64,000 nucleotides of DNA from Zingiber officinale (Eukaryota > Streptophyta > Magnoliopsida > Zingiberales > Zingiberaceae), in NCBI RefSeq assembly GCF_018446385.1, contig NC_056000.1:74348688-74412687 (forward strand). The letters run 5' to 3'. The notes beneath the pieces are model-generated. The model made no database searches, was not told the origin of the DNA, and saw only the letters and a program-made list of their open reading frames with translations. A program made the translations under genes and the position numbers. Positions 13,301 to 25,165 of the stretch are shown here, piece by piece; positions within the stretch are counted from its first letter, which is position 1, and every line of letters starts with the position of its first letter.

Positions 13301-13394
13301 GCCTAGAGGGCATTGTAGACAGTTTCAGATTGTCAGCCGTACAGGGGAGATGCTGCCAAATTTCTTCGGACAGTGACTCCCCCGGGGCGTGATA
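10338..13394 (+). mobile_element. Solo LTR, del/Tekay-like Ty3/gypsy family (copy A)
   Basis: It starts TGTAAAATAC and ends GGGGCGTGATA, matching the start (TGTAAAATACC) and end (GGGGGCGTGACA) of the LTRs of the element at 26308-36411. Flanking 5-mers are AGTTG and GGTTG, a target duplication with one mismatch. It lies in the gag region of the SIRE-type element. The layout matches the other copies: a GC-rich first third with repeated GTGCCCTAG words, splice-donor-like AGGTAAGT, an AT-rich part, a strong hairpin (11615-11653), a second hairpin (11686-11701), then a T-rich end. Three repeats of about 60 bp (GCGTGGTAGCCGGCAG core) lie at about 12200-12390. Confidence 0.85.
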
Positions 13395-14735
13395 GGTTGT
13401 CACACTGCAATGAGGACTGAGTTTTGAGCAATTAATCAAGGTTAGTCTATTCAATAGTGCAAGGAGTTCTGGGATAAATTAATTGATTTCAAATAAAGGC
13501 ACCAAAGACTCAAGAATTGCAAAGAGAGATCTTCTTATCAACCAAATGTAGAATTTTATGATGAGAGAAAGTGAAATCGTAAGTAAACTTCACGGAAGGT
13601 TCAAAGAGTTGTTGAATGAACTTCACACCATTGGAGAAAAGGTAGAGAACAGAGATATCATCAGGTATGCTTTGAAAGTCTTCCTTGCGGTCATCCATGG
13701 TGGATGACTATAAAGTTTCAAGGGATTTGTCAATCGTCAAACTAGATGAATTATTTTGTAAACTTGAATTGCATGAGCAAGCCAAGTCATAAGGAGAAGG
13801 GTATATCTTTGGTGGTAGGTGAAAAGAGCAAGGAAAAAAACAAATAGAAGAAAAAGGAAAGAAAGGAAGAGACTTCATCCAAATTCGATCAAGAAAGCGA
13901 TAGTGAGGAAGAGATGCCATCTAGAAAGATGGCCAATTTTGTAAGAAAAATGATGAGAAGATGTCAACAAAAAGGATGTCAAGAAGATCTTTAATGAAAA
14001 TAAAAGAAAAACTAAATTTCTGGTAGATTTAAAGTATAAAACTAATGTTGTTTGTTTTGAGTGCAATAGGAAGGGACACTACAACTACGAATGCCTAAAG
14101 TCGAAAAAACAAGAGGAGAAACTTAAAAGAAAAAGGTTTTGAAAGCCACATGGGATGAATCCTCTTTAAGCTCATCGAAAGGAGATAAAGGTAAGAGTTC
14201 AAGACATGTGTCACTCATGGCATTATGCAATGCGGAGAGTAATGAAGGTGAGGATAACCAAAGTGAGGTTATGGAATTCTTAAGTGAATCATCATCAAGT
14301 GATGACAAGATAACCTCTCCTAAGCTTGATAAATGTATGCTACTATTGCATGCTTAACATCTTTGTCAAAAATCAAAAGGTAAGGTTAGGAAATTGAAAA
14401 TGAATTGAAGTCATTTAGAAATAAAAATGTGTCACATGAGACTTGCGTGCATTATGAAAATACTACTAATCAATTTGATGATCTCAAGAATGAGAATGCA
14501 TCCTCAAAATTGCAAGTAGATGATCTTAAGAATGCATTGGAAAATTTTACTTCAAGTTCTAAAATTTAGACATGATTTTAGGAGCTGAACGAGTTCTATA
14601 TAACAAAGCAAGATTAGGATATAAACCAAAATAAAAGGAAGTTAAGTTTGTGTCTTTAATTAGTAGAAATAGTTTCTCTAAAATTAAAACTATCTTAGGT
14701 ACCTAAGCAATATATTATTAATGCTACTAAACCCA
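13395..14735 (+). pseudogene. gag remnant of the SIRE-type element
   Basis: Reads as a copia gag of the UBN2 type: the helical region near 13570-13720, then the zinc knuckle CFECNRKGHYNYEC near 14055-14095. The N-terminal start of the same gag lies left of the solo LTR, from about 10106 (ATGTCTTTAAAG). It is broken. Confidence 0.75.
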
Positions 14736-14779
14736 AAATCTGGTACCAAAATATTTAGTTTATCATGTTTGAGTAGACA

Positions 14780-16190
14780 TGCACCAAGGGAGAGCATCCA
14801 AGAGCATGATTTATAAATAGCGGATGGTCTAGGTATATGACGGGAAACTCATCGAAATTCTCATCACTTAAAAATAAAAATAAAAGTATCATTTCTTTTG
14901 GCAATAGTGGTGAATTTAAGGTTATAGGAATAGGAGATATCAAAATTTTTGAACAATTTGTGATTAAAAATGTTTTACTAGTAAAAGGAATGCCCTTTAA
15001 TCTTCTAAATGTTAGTCAACTATGTGATTCGATGTATAGAGTTGAATTTAACTCATCTCAATATCTAATTAAGCATAATGAACTAAACACTATCATGCTC
15101 ATAGGTCATAGAAAGGAGAATATTTATCAAGTTAAATTTTTTAGTGCTACTAATATGTTTGCTAAGTATTTCATGTCTAAAGAAGAAGATACTTGGCTTT
15201 GGCATCGGAGACTTGCTCACACCAATATGAGAAATATCAAAAGGCTATCAAAGAAAGAGTTAGTATCAGGATTGCCAAAGTTGAAGTTTCAAAAAGATAA
15301 ATTGTCTGATGCACATCAAATGGGTAAACAAACCAAAGCTACCCATAAAGATAAAAATGCCATAAATATTTCAAATGCATTAGAGCTTATTCAGGTGAAC
15401 TTGTTTGATAGTAGTAGATATTGTTTTGTAATAATAGATGATTACACTAAATATACTTGGGTATTCTTCTTGAAATATAAGCATCAAACTTTAAATACCT
15501 TAATTAATTTTTGTAAAAGGGTAGAAAATGAAAAGAATCACAAGATAAATAAAATAAGAAGTGATCATGGAGATGAATTTGAAAATGATAGATTCACTAG
15601 TTTTTGCATGAAAAAGGGATACAAACATGAGTTTTCCACTCCTAGGACATCTCAATAAAATGGAGTTCTTGATAGAAAGAATAGAGTTTTACAAAAGGTC
15701 GATAGGAGCATGTTGAATGAATATTCACTTCATAGTTATCTATGGGCCGAAGCAATAAATATGACATGTTACATGAAAAATTGAACTCTAATACATATAT
15801 TATTGAATAAAACATCATATGAGTTGTGGTTTGGAAAATCACATACTATTAAACATCTTAGAGCATTTGGATGTAGATTCTAAACACCAAATATCACTTT
15901 AGAAAATTATCTACTAAGGTAGATGAGGGTATCATTGTAGGGTACTCTAATCATAGCAAAGCTTATAGAATTTATAATAAAAGGTCTAAAATAGTCGAAG
16001 AATTCATAAATGTTATTTTTGAAGAAAATTCATCTTCAAATTCAACAAAGACAATCGATGTTAAAATGAAATTTGAATTGGAAAAATTAACATTTAATGA
16101 GGGAAACGATCAAGGGGAAAAAATCAAGACAGTGAGATTGAAAGAATACTTTAAGTGGATTAGGATCATATAACGAACATAAATTATAAT
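14780..16190 (+). pseudogene. GAG-pre-integrase and integrase core of the SIRE-type element
   Basis: An open stretch at 14837-15658 (273 codons) carries the pre-integrase features (NVSQLCD, then WLWHRRLAHTNMRNI with the His pair) and the integrase core words CFVIIDDYTKYTWVFFLK and IRSDHGDEFEN, which hold the first two catalytic Asp positions. Homology goes on to about 16190. The family normally continues into RT and RNase H, which I do not see here. Confidence 0.85.
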
Positions 16191-16578
16191 TAATTATATA
16201 AACATAACAAATTTTACCCTATAGGGATCTTTGTTTTATTTATATGATTAACTAAAATAAAATATTAAATTATATTTTTTTATTTACCCACGAGGAGTCA
16301 AAGAAAATATAATTAGATAGTTTTATTATAAAGTTATAGTAAAATCTAATTGAATTAAACTTTAGCTCACATGCAAGTTTTATGTCACTAGATTTTTTTC
16401 TCTAAACATGATTTATATAGGTAAACATGAAATTTTTTTTCAATTTTTTAATAAGTATGTATTTAATTTATGTAGCACAATCTTCAAATTTCTCTAATAT
16501 GCATTGTGATATACCCAAACTCAAGGGTAATAATTATGAGTTGGATTCTGCCTTACCAAGACCAAGATCTAGTCTTGG
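16191..16578. other. AT-rich segment left of solo LTR B
   Basis: Very AT-rich, with no coding frame. With 19580-20016 it formed one continuous sequence before solo LTR B inserted. It may belong to the same reverse-oriented LTR fragment as 19580-20016 or be separate; I cannot decide. Confidence 0.4.
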
Positions 16579-19500
16579 TGTAAAATACAACAACAAATAT
16601 TAATTAAATAATAAGGTTAAATAGAGGAATAACCTTAATGGAATTTTTCAAAATTTTTAGAAATTTTTTGAGAATTTTTCGGAGGCCGTATGGAGTAGGT
16701 TATGGAGAGAAATATTGGGACTAGGGGAGGCCTGTTTAGGCTACCCCATTGAACGAGGAAATGTTTTCTTTTTCTTTTTCTTTTCTTTTTCTTTTTCTTT
16801 TTCTTTTTCTTTTCCTCCGTTTCTCACCCGACGCCACCCCCATTTCTTCCTCTTCTTCCCTTCTCTCGCCGTCTTCTTCTCCTCTTCATCTTCCTCAACC
16901 GGGGCCGCTTCGTGCTTCCTCTCCCACGCGAACAAAAGCAGTAGCCAAGGAGAAGTAGGGCACTTCTTCTCCCGAGCCTTCTCTTCCTTGCCTCTGCCCG
17001 ATCCTCTTCTTCTTTCCCCTCCAAGTCGTGCCCTAGTTTCTTGGTGCCGCCGCTATTTGAAGTCGAACCACACTCTGTCGACCACTGGCCATTGACGTCG
17101 ATTATCGTGACGAGCCGGTCATTACCGGTGTAGCTCCTACGCCACTACCATTGATGGTTGAAGCCGCAACAAGTGATGTGTCATCGTGCCCTAGATCTCT
17201 CCCTTCCGCTTAGATCTGTCGATCACTAGTCGTCGGCAACGACGCTGACGAGCTCGACTAGCAGGGAGCAACGCCCAACGCCGATTCCTCTGAGCCCAGC
17301 CTCTCTTCATTGTGTCGATTCTTTCCTTCCTCTCTAGTTGTCGGCGATCTTGGAGGTAGGTGTTCCGCCCTAATTGTGATTTGGTTCCTGATCTCTATAT
17401 GGTGTTGATCTGAGGTGTCTTAGGTTGGAGGAGAGTCACACCAGTTGGTTTCAACTATAATATCCAACAGTAGACCATCTTTCCAATAGGAAACCCTTCT
17501 GGCTGAGTTCCACAAGTGGGCACCTTAGATTAGGTAAGTTTTTAAGGTAATTTATGTTGACTTGCTAGAAAGTTTTAGGATGATAGATTCTAGTGGATAT
17601 TTCGTGATAATTAGGGTTGAATGCCTTGATGCGGATATGTTGATTTTGATTCAGGGCTTTTTGAAACTGCTGTGGCAATTTTGTTTTGGCTGAGGAGTTA
17701 AAAGGAGGAGGTTGATAAGGTTAGTTGTTCATGTGTAGAATTGGTTTAGGTTTAAACTGAATGATGGAATAATTAGGGTTAAGGAAACTAACCCTAGTTG
17801 ACTGTTGAATTATATTTAATTAGGGTTAAAATGTTGGATCTAATCTAAGTTTTGGGTTATATTCGATTTATTTAATTAACCGAGATCAACGAATAAAATT
17901 AGGATTTCCTGGTTAATAGGAATTTTGATTAAGCTATTGGATATCTGCGAGCATGGCTTAATTATATGTATGTTGTTACAGGGCTTTGATTCGAGACGAG
18001 CGTCTCGACATGAGGTCTATTTCAGAGATGATCTCTACTTATTGGAGGCGGGGTACCTTGACTTATCTCTTTTGATAATATCATGTTGATATGCGTAGTA
18101 GGTTACAACCTCTAGTAATAATTATGTTGATATTTGCTTTGGTATATCACTACATGATACCTGTTGCATGCTTTTATCTGTTCTGTATTTATGTTTTATA
18201 CCCTCTTGTTTATTGTCATGATTATTTATGCTCATAGAGGTAGTGATATATCATACCTTATGATACACTGGACTAGACATTTACCATATCTGACCCGTGT
18301 ACCTAGATCTGTTTATTTAATCCATTTATTTTTGGTATATGTTTTATAGAGGCAGATATGGTCAGGATTTTCATGCTTAGTGTCATGCACTATCTCGCAT
18401 GATTGCATGTTGAGCGATTGTCGGCTCTATTATTGTTGAGCACATCGCCAATTACATGGAACTGCATACACAACCACTCATGGATTAGTGATTTTTATTC
18501 AGGCAAGGTGTGTTGCAGCATGTTGCTCTGTTAGGCTCCGCTGGTCTGCTCATGGGTAGTAGTGACGCAGCGTGGTAACCAGCAGGGATCCTTCCTCTAA
18601 ACTGTCTCAGGGAGATGAGAGCATTGGGCTCCCCCACTTATGATTTGGGGTAAGAGGATAAGTGTACTCCGATAGCATCCTATTCACTCGGTCGCTCATC
18701 AGGAGCAATGATGACAGAGTGCACAGTTGTCATAGCCCTATCCACTCGGTCTCACCATCGTGTGTGAGATGGCTGACTGACGTCAGAGGTGACCATGTCA
18801 TATGCATCATATGCATGATTGCATTTATTGCTTGTGTTTGCTATACTTTATTTGTTGCATATTGGATGGATGCATATGTTTGACATGCATACAGGGACAT
18901 GTTACTTTTGATCTGACGACCTTATTATTCTGATAGGAGGTCCTGGTGAGTACAGCTTCTCCTTTTCTTATAGTTTTACATTTTCCATTTTCCATTACTC
19001 CAGGAGACTATACACATATTTATTATTATTAGGTTATTTCTTATTATGCATGTCAACCCAATACCCACTGAGTTTTTGGACTCACCCTGTTGATTATTAC
19101 TATTTTCATGTTGATGCTATCAGGAGGTTCTAGTCGATAGTCTCCCACTACATGTCGCGAAAGATTCATATATTTTGGGTTTTTGGTTTCCTTGTTATGC
19201 ATTTTATATATATGCGTGATGTATGACTTGTACTCGAGGATTTTTAGCGGGTTTTGGTCTACTACTTATTTTTCCGCTACGATGGTTTCTCTGTTGTGTT
19301 ATGCATTTTCCGTCGTAGTAGTGGAGTAGGTTGTTTTCAAATAAACTGCGTGGTTGTGTCAGCCAGAGGCTGAGATGATATAAACTGCATGGTTGTGTCA
19401 GCCGGAGGCTGAGATGATATAAACTGCGTGGATTATTGTTGTATTTTATTGTTATTGTTCTGGCCATTTGGCTGAGGTTTGTGTGGCCCTGAGGGCTTGT

Positions 19501-19579
19501 AGTAAAGTTTCAGATTGTCACCGATACAGGGGAGATGCTGCCGAAATTTCCTCGGTAGGGACTCCCCCAGGGCGTGACA
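16579..19579 (+). mobile_element. Solo LTR, del/Tekay-like Ty3/gypsy family (copy B)
   Basis: It starts TGTAAAATAC, ends GGGCGTGACA, is 3001 bp long, and has a perfect target duplication CTTGG (16574-16578 and 19580-19584). A pyrimidine run (CTTTTT repeats, 16764-16816) and GTGCCCTAG words lie in the GC-rich first third. The hairpin CGAGACGAGCGTCTCG is at 17992-18007. Near the end a block of about 40 bp (AAACTGCGTGG... GGCTGAGATGATAT) is repeated at 19343-19430. With no internal region, it is what LTR-LTR recombination leaves behind. Confidence 0.92.
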
Positions 19580-20016
19580 CTTGGTCTCAAATTAGAATTT
19601 TAAAATGGATCTAAGTTAGACCAGTGTCTATAGTCCCACTAGAACTCATCGTCACTGGATCTCTCTCCTCCAGTGCTTACCTCCACATACAATCTATAGA
19701 CTTACTTGACTCTGATCTCTTGAGCCATCAGGTCTTCCTGCAAGATGCCCCATCTGGACTTTAGCTAGTTGTCAAGTCCTGCAAACTCAACTAAATTTTC
19801 TACAAGATATCAGATCCTCTTTTGACTTATTTGGGCTTCCTGCTAGTTACCAAGTCCTCCAAACCTAACTAGACTTCAGTATGGTATTTGTTCATCTAGA
19901 TTCATTAAGTCTGTTAGTCTACACATTAGCTCAAGAGATTAAATCATAAGTCTAACTTTAACCCATTATCATACATCAAAACCTAAGTTAGATCATTTGT
20001 TCAAGTTGCACCAACA
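19580..20016 (-). repeat. Fragment of a SIRE-type LTR in reverse orientation
   Basis: Read on the minus strand it begins TGTTGGTGCAACTTG at 20016, the same opening as the LTR at 53455 (TGTTGGTGCAAC). It then carries repeated words of the 'gacttggtaactagcaggaagcc' type seen in the body of those LTRs. It runs into the target duplication of solo LTR B on its left. It sits at the border of the 3' LTR of the SIRE-type host element. Confidence 0.6.
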
Positions 20017-20689
20017 ATGAGGAGGCTCTAGGCATGAAAGTCCAATGAATGAGAGGTTCATCTGACATCAGGTAACAATCCTTTGGAAGGTTGAGATAAG
20101 AGAATCAATCGATTGATATGAGAATCTATCGATTGATACTCTGAAAACCCATTCAGATCGGACTACCAATTGATTAATTAGTTTCATTAATCAACTGATG
20201 TCGATTTGAAGAAGAATATAAGCGAGTGAGACTCGCTTGTTCTATTCAACTGATATGATCAGTCGATTGATGTTAAATATTAGTCGACTAACACTACAAG
20301 AAAACAGGGTTTCAGAAACAGATTTTTAAAACGGAAATAAGATCCGTTTTAAATTTTAGTAAATTATAAACGGATTTGCTACGGAATTATTATCTATTTC
20401 ATTTTTTTAATAAAAATAATATAGAAAAAAATTTAAAACAAAATTTAAAATAAATTAGAAATAGAATTTATAAATAAATTTTTATAAACAAAAATAAATA
20501 CGGAATAACAACGAAATTTGATACAAAATTTTATTCGTTTATAAATCTGTTTAAAAATATTTTAAACAGAAAACAATCTGTTTATAATTTATATAATTTG
20601 AAAAAAATATATTAAGTAATTAGAAAAATACTTTATTTTAATTCATTAAAAACCCTAACCCTTTGCAATTTCTCCCAAATTCCACCCGA

Positions 20690-20945
20690 CGCGTCTCTGT
20701 TCCCAAATCACGCACGCGATGCGATCTTCTTCTCCAATCCCAAATCGCGCACGCGATCTTCTTCTCCAATCCCAAATCGCGCAGGACTCCAAGGTAGGCA
20801 CGACTCCAAGTTAAGGCGCACGCGATCTTCTTCTCCTGTCCCAAATCGCCATGGCTCGAAGGTAGGCGCGACTCCAACTTAAGGCGCACATGATCTTCTT
20901 CCCCGATCCCAAATCACGCACGACTCCAAGGTACGCAAGGCTCTT
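20690..20945. repeat. Tandem array inside the CACTA element
   Basis: Words GCGATCTTCTTCTCC, CCCAAATCGCGCA and GACTCCAAGGTAGGC recur four to five times, with a period near 60 bp on the right and shorter on the left. The array lies directly upstream of the captured exons. It could be amplified captured promoter/5' UTR DNA or transposon-specific subterminal repeats. Confidence 0.75.
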
Positions 20946-21040
20946 GCTTAAGGCGAATGCGATCTTCTTCTCCGGCGTTCTTTCCATGATCCACCGAACA
21001 TGATCTATTTTTAGTTGTAGGTAGATATGAGATTGATCGC

Positions 21041-21962
21041 ATGGAGGTGAACCGAAGAAGGAAATGGTCCTTCACGTCTTTGAGAGAGGATCTGAGGGAG
21101 ACGTTCTTGCCAAAGGATCCATTTCGGTACTGTCTGGCTGAGGTAGAGTGTCACCAGTCCTCGAGATCTACGCTAATGCTTACGTACTTGGTAACCATTC
21201 TGGAATGGGGGCCAAAATATAACCTTGCTAAGTTCCAATGCGATCTCCTCGTCGGCTTCACCGTCGCCATCCTCACTGTCCTGCAAAGGCATCAGCTACG
21301 CTTGCCTCGCCTACCTTCACCCCTTCATCGGCCTCTGTACTATGATCTACTTAATTAATTCGGAATCCATTACATGCGTGATTAATTAATTAAGTAATTA
21401 ATCACTATTTGTCCCTGTTTCAGATTCGAGTTTTATCCCACCGTTAATCTATGCGATATTTGGTAGCTCCACAAACGTGGCTATGGGGGGCACCACCGCC
21501 GTCTAGCTGTTTCTTGCTTCGGCCATCGGAGCAAAAGTATCGCTGGTTGACCACCCGGAGTTGGACACGCATTTGCTCTTCACCGCCGCCTTCTTCACTG
21601 GACTCTTTCAAGCGGCGCTCGACATCTTCAGGTAATAAATTATAATTGACCATGCATAGTTTCTATTTATTAATAGTTTTTCCTCGCTTGATGAGAATTA
21701 AAGTGCGTTAATTTCTAGTGTACGTAAGCTGCAAAAAAAGTCGATAATGTTTTCACTAATTATATATATATATCTCGATGGATGAATACATGCATATGTA
21801 GGTTGAGTGGTGGAGTTCTTCTCACATTCGATGATCACTGGTTTCATGGGAGGTACAACGGTCATCTTCATCATGCAACAACTCAAAGGGATGTTGGGAT
21901 TGAAACATTTCACCACAAACACTGATCTCGTCTCTATCATTTGCTTTATCAACTCCCACAGA
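21041..21962 (+). pseudogene. Captured sulfate transporter (SULTR) fragment, three exons with introns
   Basis: Three pieces match the N-terminal part of plant sulfate/H+ symporters (SLC26/SULTR family). Exon 1 (21041-21336) has REDLRETFLPKDPFR and ILEWGPKYNLAKFQCDLLVGFT, then in a shifted frame GISYACLAYLHPFIGLY. Exon 2 (21424-21631) has SSFIPPLIYAIFGSSTNVAMGG and, after an in-frame TAG, AKVSLVDHPELDTHLLFTAA and FFTGLFQAALDIFR. Exon 3 (about 21801-21962) has HSMITGFMGGTTVIFIMQQL and KGMLGLKHFTTNTDLVSI, in a frame offset from exon 2. The introns (21337-21423 and 21632 to about 21800) keep GT and AG at places where the joined codon (GLY/SSF) is as in the family. So genomic DNA, not a cDNA copy, was captured. 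The last words suit groups 1 and 2 best. It stops after the first transmembrane helices, and frameshifts plus one stop make it non-functional. Confidence 0.88.
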
Positions 21963-24301
21963 GATGAGTTTGATACTTAATTAATTACTTGAAAATTAAT
22001 TATAAATAATCTGGGACTGTTAGCTATTGCTGATAGTTTAAAGTTTTAGTGAAGATGGGAAAGCGCTGCTCATGGGAGATACTTGATTACCATTTTGCTC
22101 CTCAATAGTCATGTGGTTGTGATAACATATGCTTCATATTCTTCAGCCAACAGTCAACAAAAGGTCAACAAAAGGCACGCTTTAAAGCGTGTTAAGCTAG
22201 TTTTATTATTATTATGTCTTCTATTTAACTTGTTCATCTCCATTTACTGAACTTCATACTACAGTAATAAAAAATAAATATCATACATCATATACCAGCA
22301 TTGCTTCTTATAACATTCTATATCTAGACTGTCATTAACATTCTTAATATGTTAATTGTCCTAAGTTTGATTATCTCATTTCTCCCCTAGGTTGTGGTCC
22401 AAATCTCAATGGAGATAATATAAATTTGTACTGTTGGTAAGTAGTCATTTTTTTATATTGGTTATTTCATTGCATGCTTGTTTTTTATATTTATTAAACT
22501 TACTCATTTCATGTTTTGATTTTGCTAGATTGTCTCAACAAACTTGGTTGGTTCATTAATCCGTATGAAGTAATTCATCTCATGGAGTTCGAGACACGGG
22601 AGGGCAAAGGGAAAAAATCATATACATGCATGCTACTAGCAAGAGGATAGATGAAGACATTATTGAAAGTAAAAAAGTGTTGAACTTCTTATCACAAAAA
22701 ATAGATAGAGGGAAGAAAAGTTTATCAACTAAGGTAGGCAAAGCAAAGAAAAGGAGAAGGTTTGTAAAATGATTTAAGAGGTGAAATATTCAAATCATTT
22801 ATGTCTAGGAGAATATGATCCTTGTGATCATGAGCGTCGTGATAGAATGTAAAGATTAGATTACTTAAGGTGAGATTTAAAAATTTATACATTTGATTAG
22901 ATGATGTAAATATTTATTTATTCCAATGTTAATTTTATGATACTTTTGGATTAGAAATTAGTTATTTTAAATATTTATTTGAAATGTGTGTGTGTTTCTC
23001 TTAGTAGATAAGAATATAGAAATATAATATAATAAAAAATAGAAATAAAATTATAAATAAAATTATATATAGATTTATAAATATAATTATAAACAGATTA
23101 AAATTATTTTTTATATGTTATTTAAAACAGATTAATGATGGATTTAAAACAAAATTTAGAGACAGATTTTGTATTTGAAATTTATTCTATTTGGTTAATT
23201 TAAAAACAGATTTATAAATGACTTTTTAATCTGTTTCTAAATTAGAGACGGAATATTTCCGTCTCTTAAATTAGCAGCGGGGCTTTCAATAACGGATTTT
23301 AGATACGGAATATTCCGTCTCAAACTTTTTTTAGAAACAGAAAAGTGACTTTCAGAAACTGTTTTTTTCATCTCTGAAACCATGTTTTCTTGTAGTGTAA
23401 TGTCGAATTGAAGAGCACAGAAGTGAGTGGGACTCACGTGTTCTATTCAATCGATGTGATCAGTCTATTGATATTGGACATCAGTCAACTGATGTTGAAT
23501 TAAAGAGCAGAGAAGTGAGTAGGACTCACGTGCTATATTGGATTGATGTGTTCAGTCAGATTTTGAAATGAAGAGCACAGTGCAAGTGGGACTCACATGC
23601 TCTATTCAACTGATGTGATCAGTCGATTGATGTTGGACATCAATTGACTAATGTTGAATTGAAGAGTATAGAAGCTAGTGAGACTTGTGTGCTCTATTCA
23701 ATTTATAATACCAGTCGAATTGATGGTTCACATTAGTTGACTGATATTCAAATTAGAGACAGAATTAGATAGATTTTAGAAGTGTTAGTGGTCGTTCAAT
23801 AGCATAAATAGTTGTGAGAGACCATATTAGTCAACTGATGTTGTGTAACAGTCGACTAATGTTTAAAATAAAGGTTTTAACTTAAGCATCCATATAAAAG
23901 GAAAAGAGAACGTTTAAAGGGGAAAAGCTTTCATTCCAAACCAAGGTTTTTCATGCTATCTAATTTCTCAGAAGTGTTTGAGCTTAACCTTCATCTTTGG
24001 TGCAAGATTTGAAGAAGAAATCATTGTAATCTCTTCTTGCTGAATCTCATTCTTGCATTATATTGTAAGATTGTTGTAGAAGGTTTCTCCACCTTCAGTT
24101 TGGTCCGGGAAGAGAAATTCATAATGGAAGAAGAGAGCTAGGAGTGGACCCTTGGATTACTCGTCTCACGGAGGAGGATACCAAATAATTGAAGGGTTAG
24201 CATTTTAGAGTGTTTTGCTTCAAGTTTATACTACAAATTCCAATTCTTATAAGCGAAGTGAACTATTCACCCTCTCTAGCTCTCACGATCCTAACAACTA
24301 G

Positions 24302-24840
24302 GTCAACAAGTCGGTTACCCATTGACCCGATTAGCCGAGCTTAAATCATACTGGCTGACTAGAATTGGGATGAGTTAGACCGGTTATAATTCAGGAACCC
24401 AACTTGGGCCCGTAACTGTGTCAACAAACTGGTTACCTATTGATCCAGTTAGTTGGGCTTGAACCATAAATAGTCTCCTCGGGCTGGGGTGGTTATGATT
24501 CAAGAGCTAAAATAATTATTAATTCGATGATTTTTTTAATAAATAATGTGGGGTTGGGTCGATTACGATTTAAGGGCTCAATTAATCATTCATTCAATGA
24601 TTTTTTTTAAATAAATAATGTGAGATTATTCTTCCTTCTATTAAGAAGCTAATTTATGACCTATTTGTTTTGAATTATTTTATGTGAAATTATTCTATTT
24701 TAACTTATTAATAAATGATTTTATTTATTTAATATTAAATTTATTTAAAAAAATCAATAACTTATTTGATAAAAAAGTATTTAACTTGATAATATATTTT
24801 TTTATTATCATATAAAATTAATTAAAAGTTATAATTTATA

Positions 24841-24888
<48 letters not shown>

Positions 24889-25165
24889 GATTCAGATTTA
24901 TAATTGGGTAAATGGACTGGTTTTGATCATTAATTTTTCAATTAAATATATAATTTTAAATATATTTTTATAAAATATATACTAATCTTGAACCGTCGTA
25001 AACCATAAATTGAATCGTGAATCAGCGATTCTGAATCGTAAACTATTATTGTTTTGGATGGTTGAAGTTAAGGGTCAATGTTCCAGAAATCATTGAACTA
25101 ATAGTTTCAAACCATCAAATTGATGGTTCTAAATTATCAAATCAATGATTTTGAACCATGATCAA
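24302..25165. other. Intergenic DNA with two short tandem duplications and an AT microsatellite
   Basis: Two diverged copies of a unit of about 110 bp (GTCAACAAGTCGGTTACC and GTCAACAAACTGGTTACC) start at 24302 and 24420. A second pair (TTCGATGATTTTTTTAATAAATAATGT type) lies at 24520-24625. A pure (AT)n run of about 22 units is at 24842-24886. No gene is seen. The left end continues the sequence broken off at 8872. Confidence 0.7.

Larger units (their letters stand above)
20292..23397. mobile_element. CACTA (En/Spm) DNA transposon carrying a host gene fragment
   Basis: The terminal inverted repeats open CACTACAAGAAAACAGGG on the left and, read inward from the right, CACTACAAGAAAACATGG. Similarity continues for roughly 28 bases (GTTTCAGA). 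The 3-bp target duplication TAA lies at 20289-20291 and 23398-23400. Both ends have subterminal short inverted words (AACGGA / TCCGTTT, GGAATATTCC). The length is 3106 bp. No complete transposase is present. The interior holds a tandem array (about 20690-20945) and a three-exon sulfate-transporter fragment (21041-21962). The part at 22540-22800 could be a decayed accessory ORF, but I cannot show it. By structure it is a non-autonomous, gene-capturing ('Pack-CACTA') element. Confidence 0.93.
8873..24296 (+). mobile_element. Ty1/copia SIRE-type element fossil with nested insertions
   Basis: The ends are TGTTGATA at 8873 and CCTAACA at 24296, flanked by a perfect 5-bp target duplication ACTAG (8868-8872 and 24297-24301). 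Order: 5' LTR, tRNA-Met-type primer site, gag with a CCHC zinc knuckle (near 14055-14095), GAG-pre-integrase and integrase core (14780-16190), other inserted material, 3' LTR. RT and RNase H are not recognised. Later insertions are a solo LTR at 10338-13394, a reverse-oriented LTR fragment, a solo LTR at 16579-19579 and a CACTA element at 20292-23397. It is broken, with many breaks, and is older than all of these insertions. SIRE is my best clade call, from the gag/integrase type and LTR ends. Confidence 0.85.
20017..24296 (+). repeat. 3' LTR of the SIRE-type element, split by a CACTA transposon
   Basis: Matches the 5' LTR from CTCTAGGCATGAAAG onwards (20026 against 9111) and ends CCTAACA at 24296 followed by the ACTAG target copy. 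It is interrupted at 20292-23397. After the CACTA it holds three or four tandem copies of a block of about 110 bp (GAATTGAAGAGCACAGAAG, then GATCAGTCGATTGATGTTGG) where the 5' LTR has fewer. Confidence 0.8.

Noticed and set aside
16715-17095. 126-codon frame with poly-Phe/Ser
   Set aside because: Product of the CTTTTT pyrimidine run in solo LTR B.
22540-22800. Possible CACTA accessory transposase ORF
   Set aside because: Only vague resemblance in short mixed frames; not enough to call.
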